This document shows, in pieces, positions 15,849 through 23,430 of a DNA stretch of 64,000 nucleotides. The stretch comes from JAKPCT01 sp029553165 (lineage in GTDB: Bacteria > Bacillota > UBA4882 > UBA8346). The DNA lies in assembly GCA_035359995.1 (NCBI GenBank), contig DAORZT010000001.1, forward strand, positions 32,962-96,961, read 5' to 3'. Both the position numbers and the translations under genes were made by a program. The notes under the pieces were generated by a model. That model did not search any database. It saw only the letters and a program-made list of their open reading frames with translations, and was not told the origin of the DNA. The first letter of the stretch is position 1; each line of letters starts with the position of its first letter.

Positions 15849-17275
15849 AGCTCGATCTTGACAAAATGCAGAACACAAATGGATATTTCCAAGGCGACTT
15901 GGAATGTGTTGCAGAGACTTTGCGTAACTTACCGTTTGAATATAAAAAGCGTCTTTCTCAAAGTTTTTTGGCTATTCTTCCGGAACAGATCAACTACCGG
16001 GTCAGCGGGACAACATTTTATGTCTCTAAAAAATTGGATGGTCATTTGCAATTACTGGTGTTCAATGGCGAACAGGCTTATATCATTGGCCGGGGCGGCA
16101 TCGTCAGGACCGGACTGCCCTGCCTGGAGCAGGCTGTTAGCAGTTTTCGGGAAAAAGGAATTACTTCTTTGATTGCTGCTGCTGAATTGTATTATTTCAA
16201 GGAAGATGGTCGCAGCCGGGTTTATGATGTAACTTCCGCGCTTGCCGATCAAGATCGCCTCTCCAACCTGCGGCTGGCCTGTTTTGATCTTTTGGAGCTG
16301 GATGGTGAATCGTTCAAGACTGTTAGTTATGAGAATGTGTATCAGAAACTGGCGGCACTGTTACCGGTGACCGGACCGGTCCACCTGATTCCGACTACGG
16401 TTGTTAAGAGTAAAGAGCAAATCAGCCAATTATTTGAGAAATGGGTTGGGGAAGAAGGACATGAAGGGCTTGTTGTCCGCAGTGAGTTGGCGGTAATATT
16501 TAAGATTAAACCCAAGTATACCTTTGATGCAGTTGTTATTGGATATGCAGAGGGTATCAATGAACATAAAGGAAAGGTAAAATCATTGTTGCTTGCTTTC
16601 CGCAAGGGTGAGCTGTATCAAGTGGGCGGTAAAGTCGGTAATATTCCGGAGGAAGACCGTCAAAAACTTTATGATATTTTCTCGCAGAAACATGTTGCGT
16701 CCCGGTTTATTGAGACTGATAATGAAGGAATCGCTTTTCATATGGTTGAACCGGATACCGTTATTGAAGTTAGTTGCAATGATCTGATTACCGAGTCCAG
16801 TAATGGCAAGCCGTTGCTCAACCAAGTTTTGGCATTTTCTGACTCGGTTTACACGCTACAGCAGACGGTTCCGGGAGTTAGGTTTATCAATTTGGTTTGG
16901 GAAAGGATCCGTGATGATAAGCTTAACCATGAAACTGAGGTGGGTTTTGCCCAGATCAACGATTTGGTTGAACTGCCGAATGTTACCCAAGTGACAGCCC
17001 AATTACCGTCGAGTCAGTTAATCTTTCGGGAAGTTTACCAAAAGGTTGTTAAAGACAAAGTAATGGTCCAGAAATTCTTAGTCTGGAAAACCAATAAAGA
17101 GACACTCGATTCCCGTTATCCGGCTTATGTCATGCACTATACCAATTTTAGTTCTCAACGCAAGACACCGCTGGAACGCGAAGTCCGGATTTCAAACAGT
17201 GAAGAGCAGATCATGGCCTTGGTTAAAGATTTTATTGCTGCAAATGTTAAGAGCGGTTGGAATTTGGTAAATTGA
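15845..17275 (+). CDS. ATP-dependent nucleic acid ligase
   Basis: 476 residues. Covalent nucleotidyltransferase motifs are present in order: motif I KKLDGH with lysine 63 as the adenylation site, RGG at 83-85 (motif Ia region), motif III AELYYF (Glu114), FDLLELDG (147-154), motif IV EGLVVR (207-212) and motif V FKIKPKY (Lys220/222). A predicted OB-like region follows to about residue 330, then about 145 residues with no recognised domain. The fold supports a DNA or RNA ligase; which polymer is sealed cannot be told. It is distinct from the NAD+-dependent LigA that every bacterium needs. ATG 15845 has AGGAGG 8 bases upstream; an in-frame ATG at 15797 lies inside the previous gene without one. 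Confidence 0.8.
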   Translation: MKLDLDKMQNTNGYFQGDLECVAETLRNLPFEYKKRLSQSFLAILPEQINYRVSGTTFYVSKKLDGHLQLLVFNGEQAYIIGRGGIVRTGLPCLEQAVSSFREKGITSLIAAAELYYFKEDGRSRVYDVTSALADQDRLSNLRLACFDLLELDGESFKTVSYENVYQKLAALLPVTGPVHLIPTTVVKSKEQISQLFEKWVGEEGHEGLVVRSELAVIFKIKPKYTFDAVVIGYAEGINEHKGKVKSLLLAFRKGELYQVGGKVGNIPEEDRQKLYDIFSQKHVASRFIETDNEGIAFHMVEPDTVIEVSCNDLITESSNGKPLLNQVLAFSDSVYTLQQTVPGVRFINLVWERIRDDKLNHETEVGFAQINDLVELPNVTQVTAQLPSSQLIFREVYQKVVKDKVMVQKFLVWKTNKETLDSRYPAYVMHYTNFSSQRKTPLEREVRISNSEEQIMALVKDFIAANVKSGWNLVN

Positions 17276-17291
17276 TAATAAACGGTTGTAG

Positions 17292-17405
17292 AGGAGAGGA
17301 AACCAGGATTCTGCAATTGAAATAGAAGAGATCGAGCGCTATAAAATACGAACAAGATTAGGGGCAGTATGTGTTTGTGAAAACGGTTCAGAGAGTGGTG
17401 AATTA
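17292..17405 (+). other. In-frame remnant resembling the following Imm1-like gene
   Basis: The open stretch before ATG 17406 encodes DSAIEIEEIER (from 17307), which repeats DSAIEIEGIDER of the next gene (from 17517). Over the first seven codons the two DNA copies differ only at third positions. It has no start codon. This looks like a leftover of a duplicated paralogue. Confidence 0.5.
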
Positions 17406-17810
17406 ATGGTAATCTATAACGGACCTACTGGAGGACCAGTCCAAAATCCGACTTTAGAGTTCTTATATGACATAGTATTCAATCAAAATGCTGATTATTG
17501 GGCTAAGGGCAGCGGGGATTCCGCGATCGAAATTGAAGGAATCGACGAACGGTTAATTTTCTTCTTTGATGAACCGTATGGGTTTTTGTTGATGCGTCAC
17601 CCTGACTATCTTGTGCCATCCAACTCAAATGGGGAAATTAAAGTGGTAGAACACCGGATTGGCGGGGAAATGATGCGGTTTCCCAGTTGTAGTTACCTGT
17701 CCCGTGAAAAGGCGTATGCTGTCATTGCGGAATTTGTTCGGGACCATCAATTCTCAACAGAAATCGATTGGATTGACATGTATGAGATTGATTTTGACCA
17801 TGGATATTAG
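17406..17810 (+). CDS. Imm1-like immunity protein
   Basis: 134 residues, acidic, no signal peptide. The order of features matches the Imm1 family of polymorphic-toxin immunity proteins: an N-terminal D-S-A-I-E-I-E strand, a hydrophobic FFFDEPYGFLLM strand pair, and a C-terminal helix plus strand, LSREKAYAVIAEFVRDH followed by EIDWIDM, like the family's P-x-E-A-x-x-A-x-x-x-F then V-x-W-x-E. The ribosome binding site is weak (GTGGTGA). No cognate toxin is in the window, so it may be an orphan immunity gene. The assignment rests on pattern recognition and should be treated as tentative. Confidence 0.5.
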   Translation: MVIYNGPTGGPVQNPTLEFLYDIVFNQNADYWAKGSGDSAIEIEGIDERLIFFFDEPYGFLLMRHPDYLVPSNSNGEIKVVEHRIGGEMMRFPSCSYLSREKAYAVIAEFVRDHQFSTEIDWIDMYEIDFDHGY

Positions 17811-17819
17811 TAAACAGCT

Positions 17820-18380
17820 ATGGTGAGAGTTGAAAACCAAATGAAAGATAAAACAATGGTTTGTCTTGATGTTTATTACTATGAAGACTATGCTAATGCT
17901 TGCGGGATCGTTTTTGAGACTGAACCGGAAGAAAGAGTGCTAGCGGATTACTCTGAAGTTGTCAAACCGATTGCCGAATATATTCCGGGAGAATTTTACA
18001 AACGGGAGTTGCCCTGTTTATTAAAAGTCATTGATAAGATTCAGGAAACGATTGATTTAATTATCATCGACAGTTTTGTTTGGCTCGGTAATGGTAAGAA
18101 AGGGCTGGGCGTTCATTTGTATGAAGCATTGAGCGAGAAAATTCCAGTGATCGGTGTGGCAAAGACTCATTTTAAAGATTGTGCTCAATACACAGAAGTA
18201 TATCGCGGCAAAAGTAAAAAACCGTTATATGTAAGCGCAATCGGTATCGAATTAGACTATTCAACTGAGTTAATCAAAAAGTTAAAAGGTGATCATCGGA
18301 TTCCGGACCTGCTCAAACGGGTTGATCAATTGTCGCGGACTAAAATTGAACTGGCTAATGATTGCCTAAATCAATCATGA
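17820..18380 (+). CDS. Endonuclease V-like protein
   Basis: Endonuclease V cuts DNA or RNA next to deoxyinosine/inosine. Core landmarks are present: LDVYY with Asp17, the EYIP wedge motif (53-56), EFYKRELP with Glu63, IIIDS with Asp84, and PVIGVAKTHF with Lys115, then PLYVSAIGI. These align with the Asp/Glu/Asp metal site of classical Nfi. It is short (186 versus about 220 residues), the usual DGxGxxHPR segment after the second Asp is replaced by DSFVWLGNGKKGLG, and the C-terminal His region is altered, so activity or specificity may differ. Start uncertain: ATG 17820 or 17841, neither with a strong ribosome binding site. Ten bases from the Imm1-like gene. Confidence 0.65.
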   Translation: MVRVENQMKDKTMVCLDVYYYEDYANACGIVFETEPEERVLADYSEVVKPIAEYIPGEFYKRELPCLLKVIDKIQETIDLIIIDSFVWLGNGKKGLGVHLYEALSEKIPVIGVAKTHFKDCAQYTEVYRGKSKKPLYVSAIGIELDYSTELIKKLKGDHRIPDLLKRVDQLSRTKIELANDCLNQS

Positions 18381-18406
18381 TCCAGCAGTAAAAGAGAGAA
18401 TAACTG

Positions 18407-19348
18407 ATGCAGATGGACTGTTTGTTAGAGAAATATTGGACCGAGTTAAATGATGAAGAGCAAGAAAGCTTAGCTAAGAAATTAGCAAAACAACTTCCGT
18501 TAGGATTTGAGTTTTTTGGGATTAAAGCCAGTAAATATGTTGGAAAATTCCGAAAAGTTGCTCAATTCACATATAAAGACTCGCTGTTTTCCTTTATTCC
18601 GGGTGCAGAAGCCGATTTAGGCTGGGATAAGTCTAAGTCATTTGTATTAACTCCTGAACAACAAGAGTCTTGGGAATCTTCTGTTGAGGAATATCAGATT
18701 ACCATAGACGTTATGGATTGTATTGATGAAATGACCTCAGAGAGGAGGATCCGGGTAATTCCTCCAATGTTAGTGGAAGTCGACCCTTTGATGGTCGGGT
18801 TGGAAGAGACCGAAGCCCAAAATGAGACTGATGGTCCAATTGTTAAATTGGCTAAAGACGTATCATCAACTGTCACTGAAAATTATCAAACCGTTTATTA
18901 TCCCAATAAATCTTTAAAAACATACCGGATCATTAATAATCACCACGAAATTATCAGCAAATTTAAGAAATTAGGTTTCTCTTTCCCCACCATTGATCAA
19001 TGGGAGTATATATGTGGTGCAGGGACGGATACGATTTTCAGATGGGGAAATGATTGTCCATGTTCAGCATATCCAACTGATAAAGTGATTGTTGATAGTA
19101 ATGGCCGGCAATGGGATTTACATCTGATTCCGAATGCTTTTGGGATTAATATTGCACAGAATCCTTATGATTTGGAACTGGTCGCTGAAGAAAACTGTTT
19201 CAAAGGCGGAGACGGGGGCGGGATGATCTGTGGCGGTGCGGGATCTTTTTTAGGTTGGCTGACTTTGGCAACAGCTTACCAAGAAGTAATGCTCGAGGAC
19301 CACAATTATTACGGGATTATTGGGCGGCGAGTGCTTATTTTGGAATAA
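18407..19348 (+). CDS. FGE/SUMF1-like domain protein
   Basis: 313 residues. The C-terminal third (about 195-313) follows the formylglycine-generating-enzyme/C-type-lectin-like fold: FPTIDQWEYICGAGTDTIFRWG corresponds to the family's LPTEAEWEYAARAGTxxxFPWG, then NAFGINIAQNPYDLELV and a Gly-rich GGDGGGMICGGAGSFLGW in place of RGGSW. The two copper-binding cysteines needed for FGE catalysis are not apparent, so it is likely a non-catalytic member. The N-terminal 190 residues have no recognised domain and a variable linker. No signal peptide. Last gene of the accessory block; no terminator is seen before the convergent trmL. Confidence 0.55.
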   Translation: MQMDCLLEKYWTELNDEEQESLAKKLAKQLPLGFEFFGIKASKYVGKFRKVAQFTYKDSLFSFIPGAEADLGWDKSKSFVLTPEQQESWESSVEEYQITIDVMDCIDEMTSERRIRVIPPMLVEVDPLMVGLEETEAQNETDGPIVKLAKDVSSTVTENYQTVYYPNKSLKTYRIINNHHEIISKFKKLGFSFPTIDQWEYICGAGTDTIFRWGNDCPCSAYPTDKVIVDSNGRQWDLHLIPNAFGINIAQNPYDLELVAEENCFKGGDGGGMICGGAGSFLGWLTLATAYQEVMLEDHNYYGIIGRRVLILE

Positions 19349-19391
19349 TCTTTTACAAATAAAGTAACAAAATCTATGGGATTATAATTAA

Positions 19392-19850
19392 TTATACCAA
19401 TTCCGGAAATGCCATTTGACGCAATGCTTCATACAAAATAATCGATACCGAATTAGCCAGATTTAACGATCTTGCTTCAGGTTGCATCGGAATCCGGATA
19501 TTATGGGAAGGATTGAGTTTTAAGATCTCTTCCGGAAGGCCACGGGTTTCAGGTCCAAATACTAAAGAATCATTGGTTTGGTATTCAAATGCCGTATACG
19601 GATGGCCTCCCTTGGTCGTAGCGAAAAATAATCGTTGTTCCGGATACTTTTCCAGATAGGTTTGGAAATTTAAATGCCGCTGAATATTGACTAACTCCCA
19701 GTAATCAAGTCCGGCCCGTTTCAGACGTTGATCATCCCAGATAAATCCGAAGGGCTCGATTAAATGAAGCTCTGTTTTGGTAGCAGCGCATAATCTGGCA
19801 ATATTTCCGGTGTTTTGCGGAATTTCCGGTTGGTAAAGGACAACGTGCAT
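19392..19850 (-). CDS. trmL: tRNA (cytidine/uridine-34 2'-O)-methyltransferase
   Basis: SPOUT-class methyltransferase that modifies the wobble base of tRNA-Leu isoacceptors using S-adenosylmethionine. 152 residues, standard for the family. Motifs: MHVVLYQPEIPQNTGNIARL at the N-terminus, LVFGPETRGLPEE in the middle, and the knotted-site IRIPMQPEARSLNLANSVS at the C-terminus. On the minus strand AGGAGG (19858-19863) precedes the ATG by 7 bases. Transcribed towards the accessory block. Confidence 0.93.
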   Translation of the reverse strand: MHVVLYQPEIPQNTGNIARLCAATKTELHLIEPFGFIWDDQRLKRAGLDYWELVNIQRHLNFQTYLEKYPEQRLFFATTKGGHPYTAFEYQTNDSLVFGPETRGLPEEILKLNPSHNIRIPMQPEARSLNLANSVSIILYEALRQMAFPELV

Positions 19851-19883
19851 TGTGGGTCCTCCTGTTGAGCTTATTAAAAGAGT

Positions 19884-19921
19884 AGGGTTTAAGTTGCAAA
19901 CTTAAAACCCTTGTTTTTTTA
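19884..19921 (+). terminator. Plus-strand terminator upstream of trmL
   Basis: Stem AGGGTTTAAGTT (19884-19895) with AACTTAAAACCCT (19899-19911), one bulge, followed by a T-rich run on the plus strand. It lies upstream of the minus-strand trmL, so it can only stop plus-strand transcripts, such as readthrough from the accessory block across trmL. Confidence 0.65.
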
Positions 19922-20016
19922 TTTGAGAGTGATAGAATAGAACCAGAAATTATTATACCCTAATTAGAAATGAAACAAAAGCAGTATTTATTTACGAAAT
20001 TACGGAAGTGATCGCT

Positions 20017-21312
20017 TTGACTTACGAAGCAGCGTTAAAATATATCAAAGAGTGTGCTAAATTTGGTTGTAAACTTGGACTGGAACGGATCAATGCTATT
20101 CTTAAACACCTGGACCATCCTGAACAGCAATTGAAGACGATTCATATTGCCGGTACTAACGGTAAAGGTTCAACTTCGGCAATGTTTGAAGCGGTGTTGC
20201 GGCAGGCAGGATATAAGACCGGGCGCTATAATTCACCGCATTTAAGTACTTACCGGGAACGATTTTGTGTTAATGGGTCAATGATATCCAAAGAGAATCT
20301 TGCCTTAACAGTACAGAAACTGATCCCGGCAATCGATCAAGTGATCAAAGAAGGATTTGGTTCTCCAACGGAGTTTGAGATCGGGACTGCTTTGGCGTTT
20401 CAGTATTTTGCTGATCAACAGGTTGATATTGCAATTATCGAGGTTGGAATGGGGGGGCGTTTTGATGCAACGAATGTTTTAACCCCGGTTTTAAGTGTGA
20501 TTACTCATATTGCAATGGACCATCAGGAGTATTTGGGCGATACTTTAGAAAAGATCGCCTTTGAAAAAGCAGGGATAATCAAGCCCGGGGTACCGGTGGT
20601 TATTGGAGTTCAGGAACCAGAAATTGCTGTTTATTTAAAGGAGCAGGCTGCTTTAAAAGAAGCTACACCTGTATATTGCGGTGATTTTGAATATCAGGAT
20701 GTTTTAATCAGCGAGATTGGAACCGAATATCGATTGGCTAATTCGGATTTGGGGGAACTAAAGATTTCATTAGGTTTGATTGGTCGCCACCAAATTGAGA
20801 ACTCCCTTAATTTGATTGCGGCACTGCCGGTATTGGAACAAGCAGGTTTTACCATTACTCGGAGTGCATTGTTGACCGGTTTGCAGGAGGTTGTCTGGCC
20901 AGGACGACTTGAAAGAATTAAAACGGTCACTCCGTTAAAACTATACCTGGATGGTTCCCACAATCCCGACGGCTTACAGGCATTGGTTAATACGTTTCGG
21001 GAGCTGTATCCGGACCAAAGGGTTGATCTGTTAATTGGGATTTTGAACAATCGTCCCCTGGCAGTGATGGCGGAGATCTTAGCCCCAATCACCAGGAAAG
21101 TAATTGTTACCAGGGTTCCGGACCCGAAGAGCGCCTCAGAAGAGTTACTGGGGGAATACTTTCGCAATCAGGGAGTTGCAGTGGCTGTGGAACCGGATCC
21201 TGCCCGGGCGCTGCAATTGTTATTGGGAACAACCAATCAGATTGCGGTAACTACCGGTTCTTTATACTTAACGGGGCTGATTCGCTCACTAATTTTTAAT
21301 ATTGGAGATTAA
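20017..21312 (+). CDS. folC: Folylpolyglutamate synthase / dihydrofolate synthase
   Basis: Adds glutamate to folates (and usually to dihydropteroate), an ATP-dependent Mur-ligase-type enzyme. 431 residues. Motifs: P-loop HIAGTNGKGSTSAM, RYNSPHLSTYRERF, the EVGMGGRFDATNV segment, HIAMDHQEYLG and the C-terminal DGSHNPDGLQAL. TTG 20017 is preferred because GGAAGTGATC (20004-20013) resembles the full anti-Shine-Dalgarno complement about 8 bases upstream; GTG 20008 overlaps it. The next gene starts 6 bases after the stop. Confidence 0.93.
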   Translation: MTYEAALKYIKECAKFGCKLGLERINAILKHLDHPEQQLKTIHIAGTNGKGSTSAMFEAVLRQAGYKTGRYNSPHLSTYRERFCVNGSMISKENLALTVQKLIPAIDQVIKEGFGSPTEFEIGTALAFQYFADQQVDIAIIEVGMGGRFDATNVLTPVLSVITHIAMDHQEYLGDTLEKIAFEKAGIIKPGVPVVIGVQEPEIAVYLKEQAALKEATPVYCGDFEYQDVLISEIGTEYRLANSDLGELKISLGLIGRHQIENSLNLIAALPVLEQAGFTITRSALLTGLQEVVWPGRLERIKTVTPLKLYLDGSHNPDGLQALVNTFRELYPDQRVDLLIGILNNRPLAVMAEILAPITRKVIVTRVPDPKSASEELLGEYFRNQGVAVAVEPDPARALQLLLGTTNQIAVTTGSLYLTGLIRSLIFNIGD

Positions 21313-21318
21313 GTACAT

Positions 21319-21999
21319 ATGAATAACAGGATTACCATAATTGGAGGAGCGTATGGCAGCGGTAAAACTGAGTTTGCCATTGCTTATGCCTTAAAACAGG
21401 CTCAAAACGGTTCGAAAGTTGGTTTAGTCGATTTGGATATTGTTAACCCTTACTTTCGCTCGCGTGATGTTGCTATGGAGTTGGAAAACCAGGCTCTAAC
21501 TGTTATCTCAACTGAATCCGGTTTGGAATACTCTGATTTACCGGCGCTATCACCGCGGATTTATTCAGTGTTGCAGGATCAGAGTTATCGGGTTGTATTT
21601 GATGTTGGTGGCGATCCGGCCGGCGCCCGGGCATTGGGGAGGTTTAATCAATACTTTATTACCGAAGGCTATGATTTTTGGGTAGTAATTAACCCTTATC
21701 GTCCCGATACGCGGAATGCAACCGAAGCGATCGAATTGATCAAATCAATCCAGGTTACCAGCAGACTTAAGGTAACCGGAATTATTGCAAATATCAATTT
21801 GGGACCGGAGACGACTTTAGAACTCTGGCAACAGGGTCTGGGTTTGATTGATGAAGTTAAAGCCGGACTGGATCTACCGTTAGTCTATCATATGGTAGAG
21901 CAAGACTTTGCCACGTTAAATCAGGACTTCTTCTCGCAATATCCGGTCTTTCCGGTAACGTTAAAGATGTTACCGCCATGGCGGCATGAATCAGACTAA
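21319..21999 (+). CDS. P-loop ATPase/GTPase, SIMIBI type (function unknown)
   Basis: 226 residues with a clear Walker A IIGGAYGSGKTEFA (residues 8-21), a switch-like VGLVDLDIVNPYFRSRDV with the catalytic-type Asp, and a Walker B-like YRVVFDVGGDPAGARAL. This is a MinD/ParA- or CobQ-like nucleotide-binding fold. It sits between folC (6 bases) and the kor operon. Similar proteins are often encoded next to 2-oxoacid ferredoxin oxidoreductase genes in anaerobic Bacillota, but their role is not known to me. Substrate and partner cannot be deduced. Confidence 0.75.
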   Translation: MNNRITIIGGAYGSGKTEFAIAYALKQAQNGSKVGLVDLDIVNPYFRSRDVAMELENQALTVISTESGLEYSDLPALSPRIYSVLQDQSYRVVFDVGGDPAGARALGRFNQYFITEGYDFWVVINPYRPDTRNATEAIELIKSIQVTSRLKVTGIIANINLGPETTLELWQQGLGLIDEVKAGLDLPLVYHMVEQDFATLNQDFFSQYPVFPVTLKMLPPWRHESD

Positions 22000-22018
22000 C
22001 CAAGTCACAATTTCCAAG

Positions 22019-22047
22019 TTGCAATTGAATTTTTCAAGAGGTATAAT
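22019..22047 (+). promoter_or_regulatory. Promoter of the kor operon
   Basis: TTGCAA (22019-22024), 17-base spacer, perfect TATAAT (22042-22047). The ferredoxin-subunit gene starts 69 bases after the -10. Confidence 0.75.
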
Positions 22048-22116
22048 TATTATTAGCTAGTAATAAAAATTCAAAATAGACATTGAATACTTTTAGTTGG
22101 TAAAGGAGGCGAAGTG

Positions 22117-22320
22117 ATGGCAAAAGTTTCGTTCAATGAAGAGCGCTGCAAAGGATGCGAATTGTGTGTCAGTGTTTGCCCGAAAAAGATTATCCGCATG
22201 GCGGAACGCTTTAATTCTAAAGGGTATCGGCCGGCAGAAGTTGTTGAACAGGATCAATGTATCGGGTGCGCTTTTTGTGCTCGGATGTGCCCGGATGTTG
22301 TAATTGAGGTTTATAAGTAA
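22117..22320 (+). CDS. korD: 2-oxoacid:ferredoxin oxidoreductase, ferredoxin (delta) subunit
   Basis: 67-residue bacterial-type ferredoxin with two 4Fe-4S motifs, CKGCELCVSVCP and CIGCAFCARMCP. It passes electrons from the TPP/Fe-S core to free ferredoxin. AAAGGAGG (22102-22109) lies 7 bases before ATG 22117; GTG 22114 is a poorer alternative. First gene of korDABC. The enzyme family covers 2-oxoglutarate, branched-chain 2-oxoacid and related substrates; the subunit sizes here fit the group usually annotated Kor or Vor. Confidence 0.88.
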   Translation: MAKVSFNEERCKGCELCVSVCPKKIIRMAERFNSKGYRPAEVVEQDQCIGCAFCARMCPDVVIEVYK

Positions 22321-22359
22321 AACTAACGGAATTGTTCTTATTTTAAGGGGGTTGTTTAT

Positions 22360-23430
22360 TTGGCAGAACGTGTAATGATGAAAGGAAATGAAGCTATTGC
22401 CGAAGGCGCGATCAGGGCCGGATGTCGCTTCTTCTTTGGTTATCCGATTACGCCTCAAAATGAAGTTCCTGAATATATGGCACGGCGGATGCCGGAAGTA
22501 GGCGGTACCTTTATCCAGGCCGAAAGTGAAGTCAGCGCCATTAATATGGTCTATGGAGCAGCCGGAGCCGGCGCCCGGGCGATGACCTCATCATCAAGTC
22601 CCGGGATTAGCTTGAAGATGGAAGGGATCTCCTATATTGCGGGAGCGGAATTACCGTGTGTGATTGTTAATGTAGCCCGGGGTGGACCGGGATTGGGAGG
22701 CTTAAATCCGTCACAGTCAGACTATTTCCAGGCCACTAAGGGAGGCGGACATGGTGACTATCGGCTGGTAGTCTTTGCACCGTCATCGGTCCAAGAGATC
22801 TTGGACCTGATGTACGAAGCTTTTGTTACTGCAGATAAATATCGTAATCCGGTAATGGTCCTTGCTGATGGATTATTAGGTCAAATGATGGAACCGGTAG
22901 TTTTAAAAGACTACAGTGATCTGCAGATTCCGGAGAAATCATGGGCATCAACCGGGTTAGTACCGGGAAAGACCCAAAGTATTATTAATAGTTTAGGAAT
23001 TGTTGGAGAAGATTTAGAGAAGATCAATGTTCGGCTCCAGGAAAAATACCGTCAGATTGAAAAGAATGAAGTGCGCTATGAAGAAGAGGGTGTTGACGAA
23101 GCTGAATTAGTTATTGTTGCCTACGGGACATCAGCCAGAGTTGCGAAATCAGCTATTGCCAAAGCTAAAGCTGCAGGTTATAAGGTTGGATTGTTCCGCC
23201 CAATTACTTTATGGCCGTTTCCTTCAAGCCGGATTGCGGAGTTAGCTGAAGCCGGTAAGCGTTTTATGTCAGTTGAGATGAGTGTTGGTCAAATGGTTGA
23301 AGATGTCAAACTGGCTGTAAATGGTAAAGCCCAGGTTGAACTCTTTGGCCGTCTAAATGGCACTATTCCTTCAGTGACTGAAACCTACCAGGCGATCATG
23401 AAATGTTTAACCGGTAAGGAGGTAGCGTAA
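22360..23430 (+). CDS. korA: 2-oxoacid:ferredoxin oxidoreductase, alpha subunit (KorA/VorB type)
   Basis: 356 residues. Forms the active site with the beta subunit. Conserved pieces: KGNEAIAEGAIRAGCRFFFG, YPITPQNEVPEYM, the TSSSSPGISLKMEGISYIAG motif, NVARGGPGLGG and a C-terminal transketolase-like domain with GLFRPITLWPFP. Proteins of this length and pattern are commonly named VorB (3-methyl-2-oxobutanoate). TTG 22360 is the start, with AAGGGGGT 7-8 bases upstream. The beta-subunit start follows the stop directly. Confidence 0.88.
   Translation: MAERVMMKGNEAIAEGAIRAGCRFFFGYPITPQNEVPEYMARRMPEVGGTFIQAESEVSAINMVYGAAGAGARAMTSSSSPGISLKMEGISYIAGAELPCVIVNVARGGPGLGGLNPSQSDYFQATKGGGHGDYRLVVFAPSSVQEILDLMYEAFVTADKYRNPVMVLADGLLGQMMEPVVLKDYSDLQIPEKSWASTGLVPGKTQSIINSLGIVGEDLEKINVRLQEKYRQIEKNEVRYEEEGVDEAELVIVAYGTSARVAKSAIAKAKAAGYKVGLFRPITLWPFPSSRIAELAEAGKRFMSVEMSVGQMVEDVKLAVNGKAQVELFGRLNGTIPSVTETYQAIMKCLTGKEVA

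Noticed and set aside
15858..16172. 104-codon plus-strand frame inside the ligase gene
   Set aside because: Alternative frame of a gene with intact motifs; no ribosome binding site.
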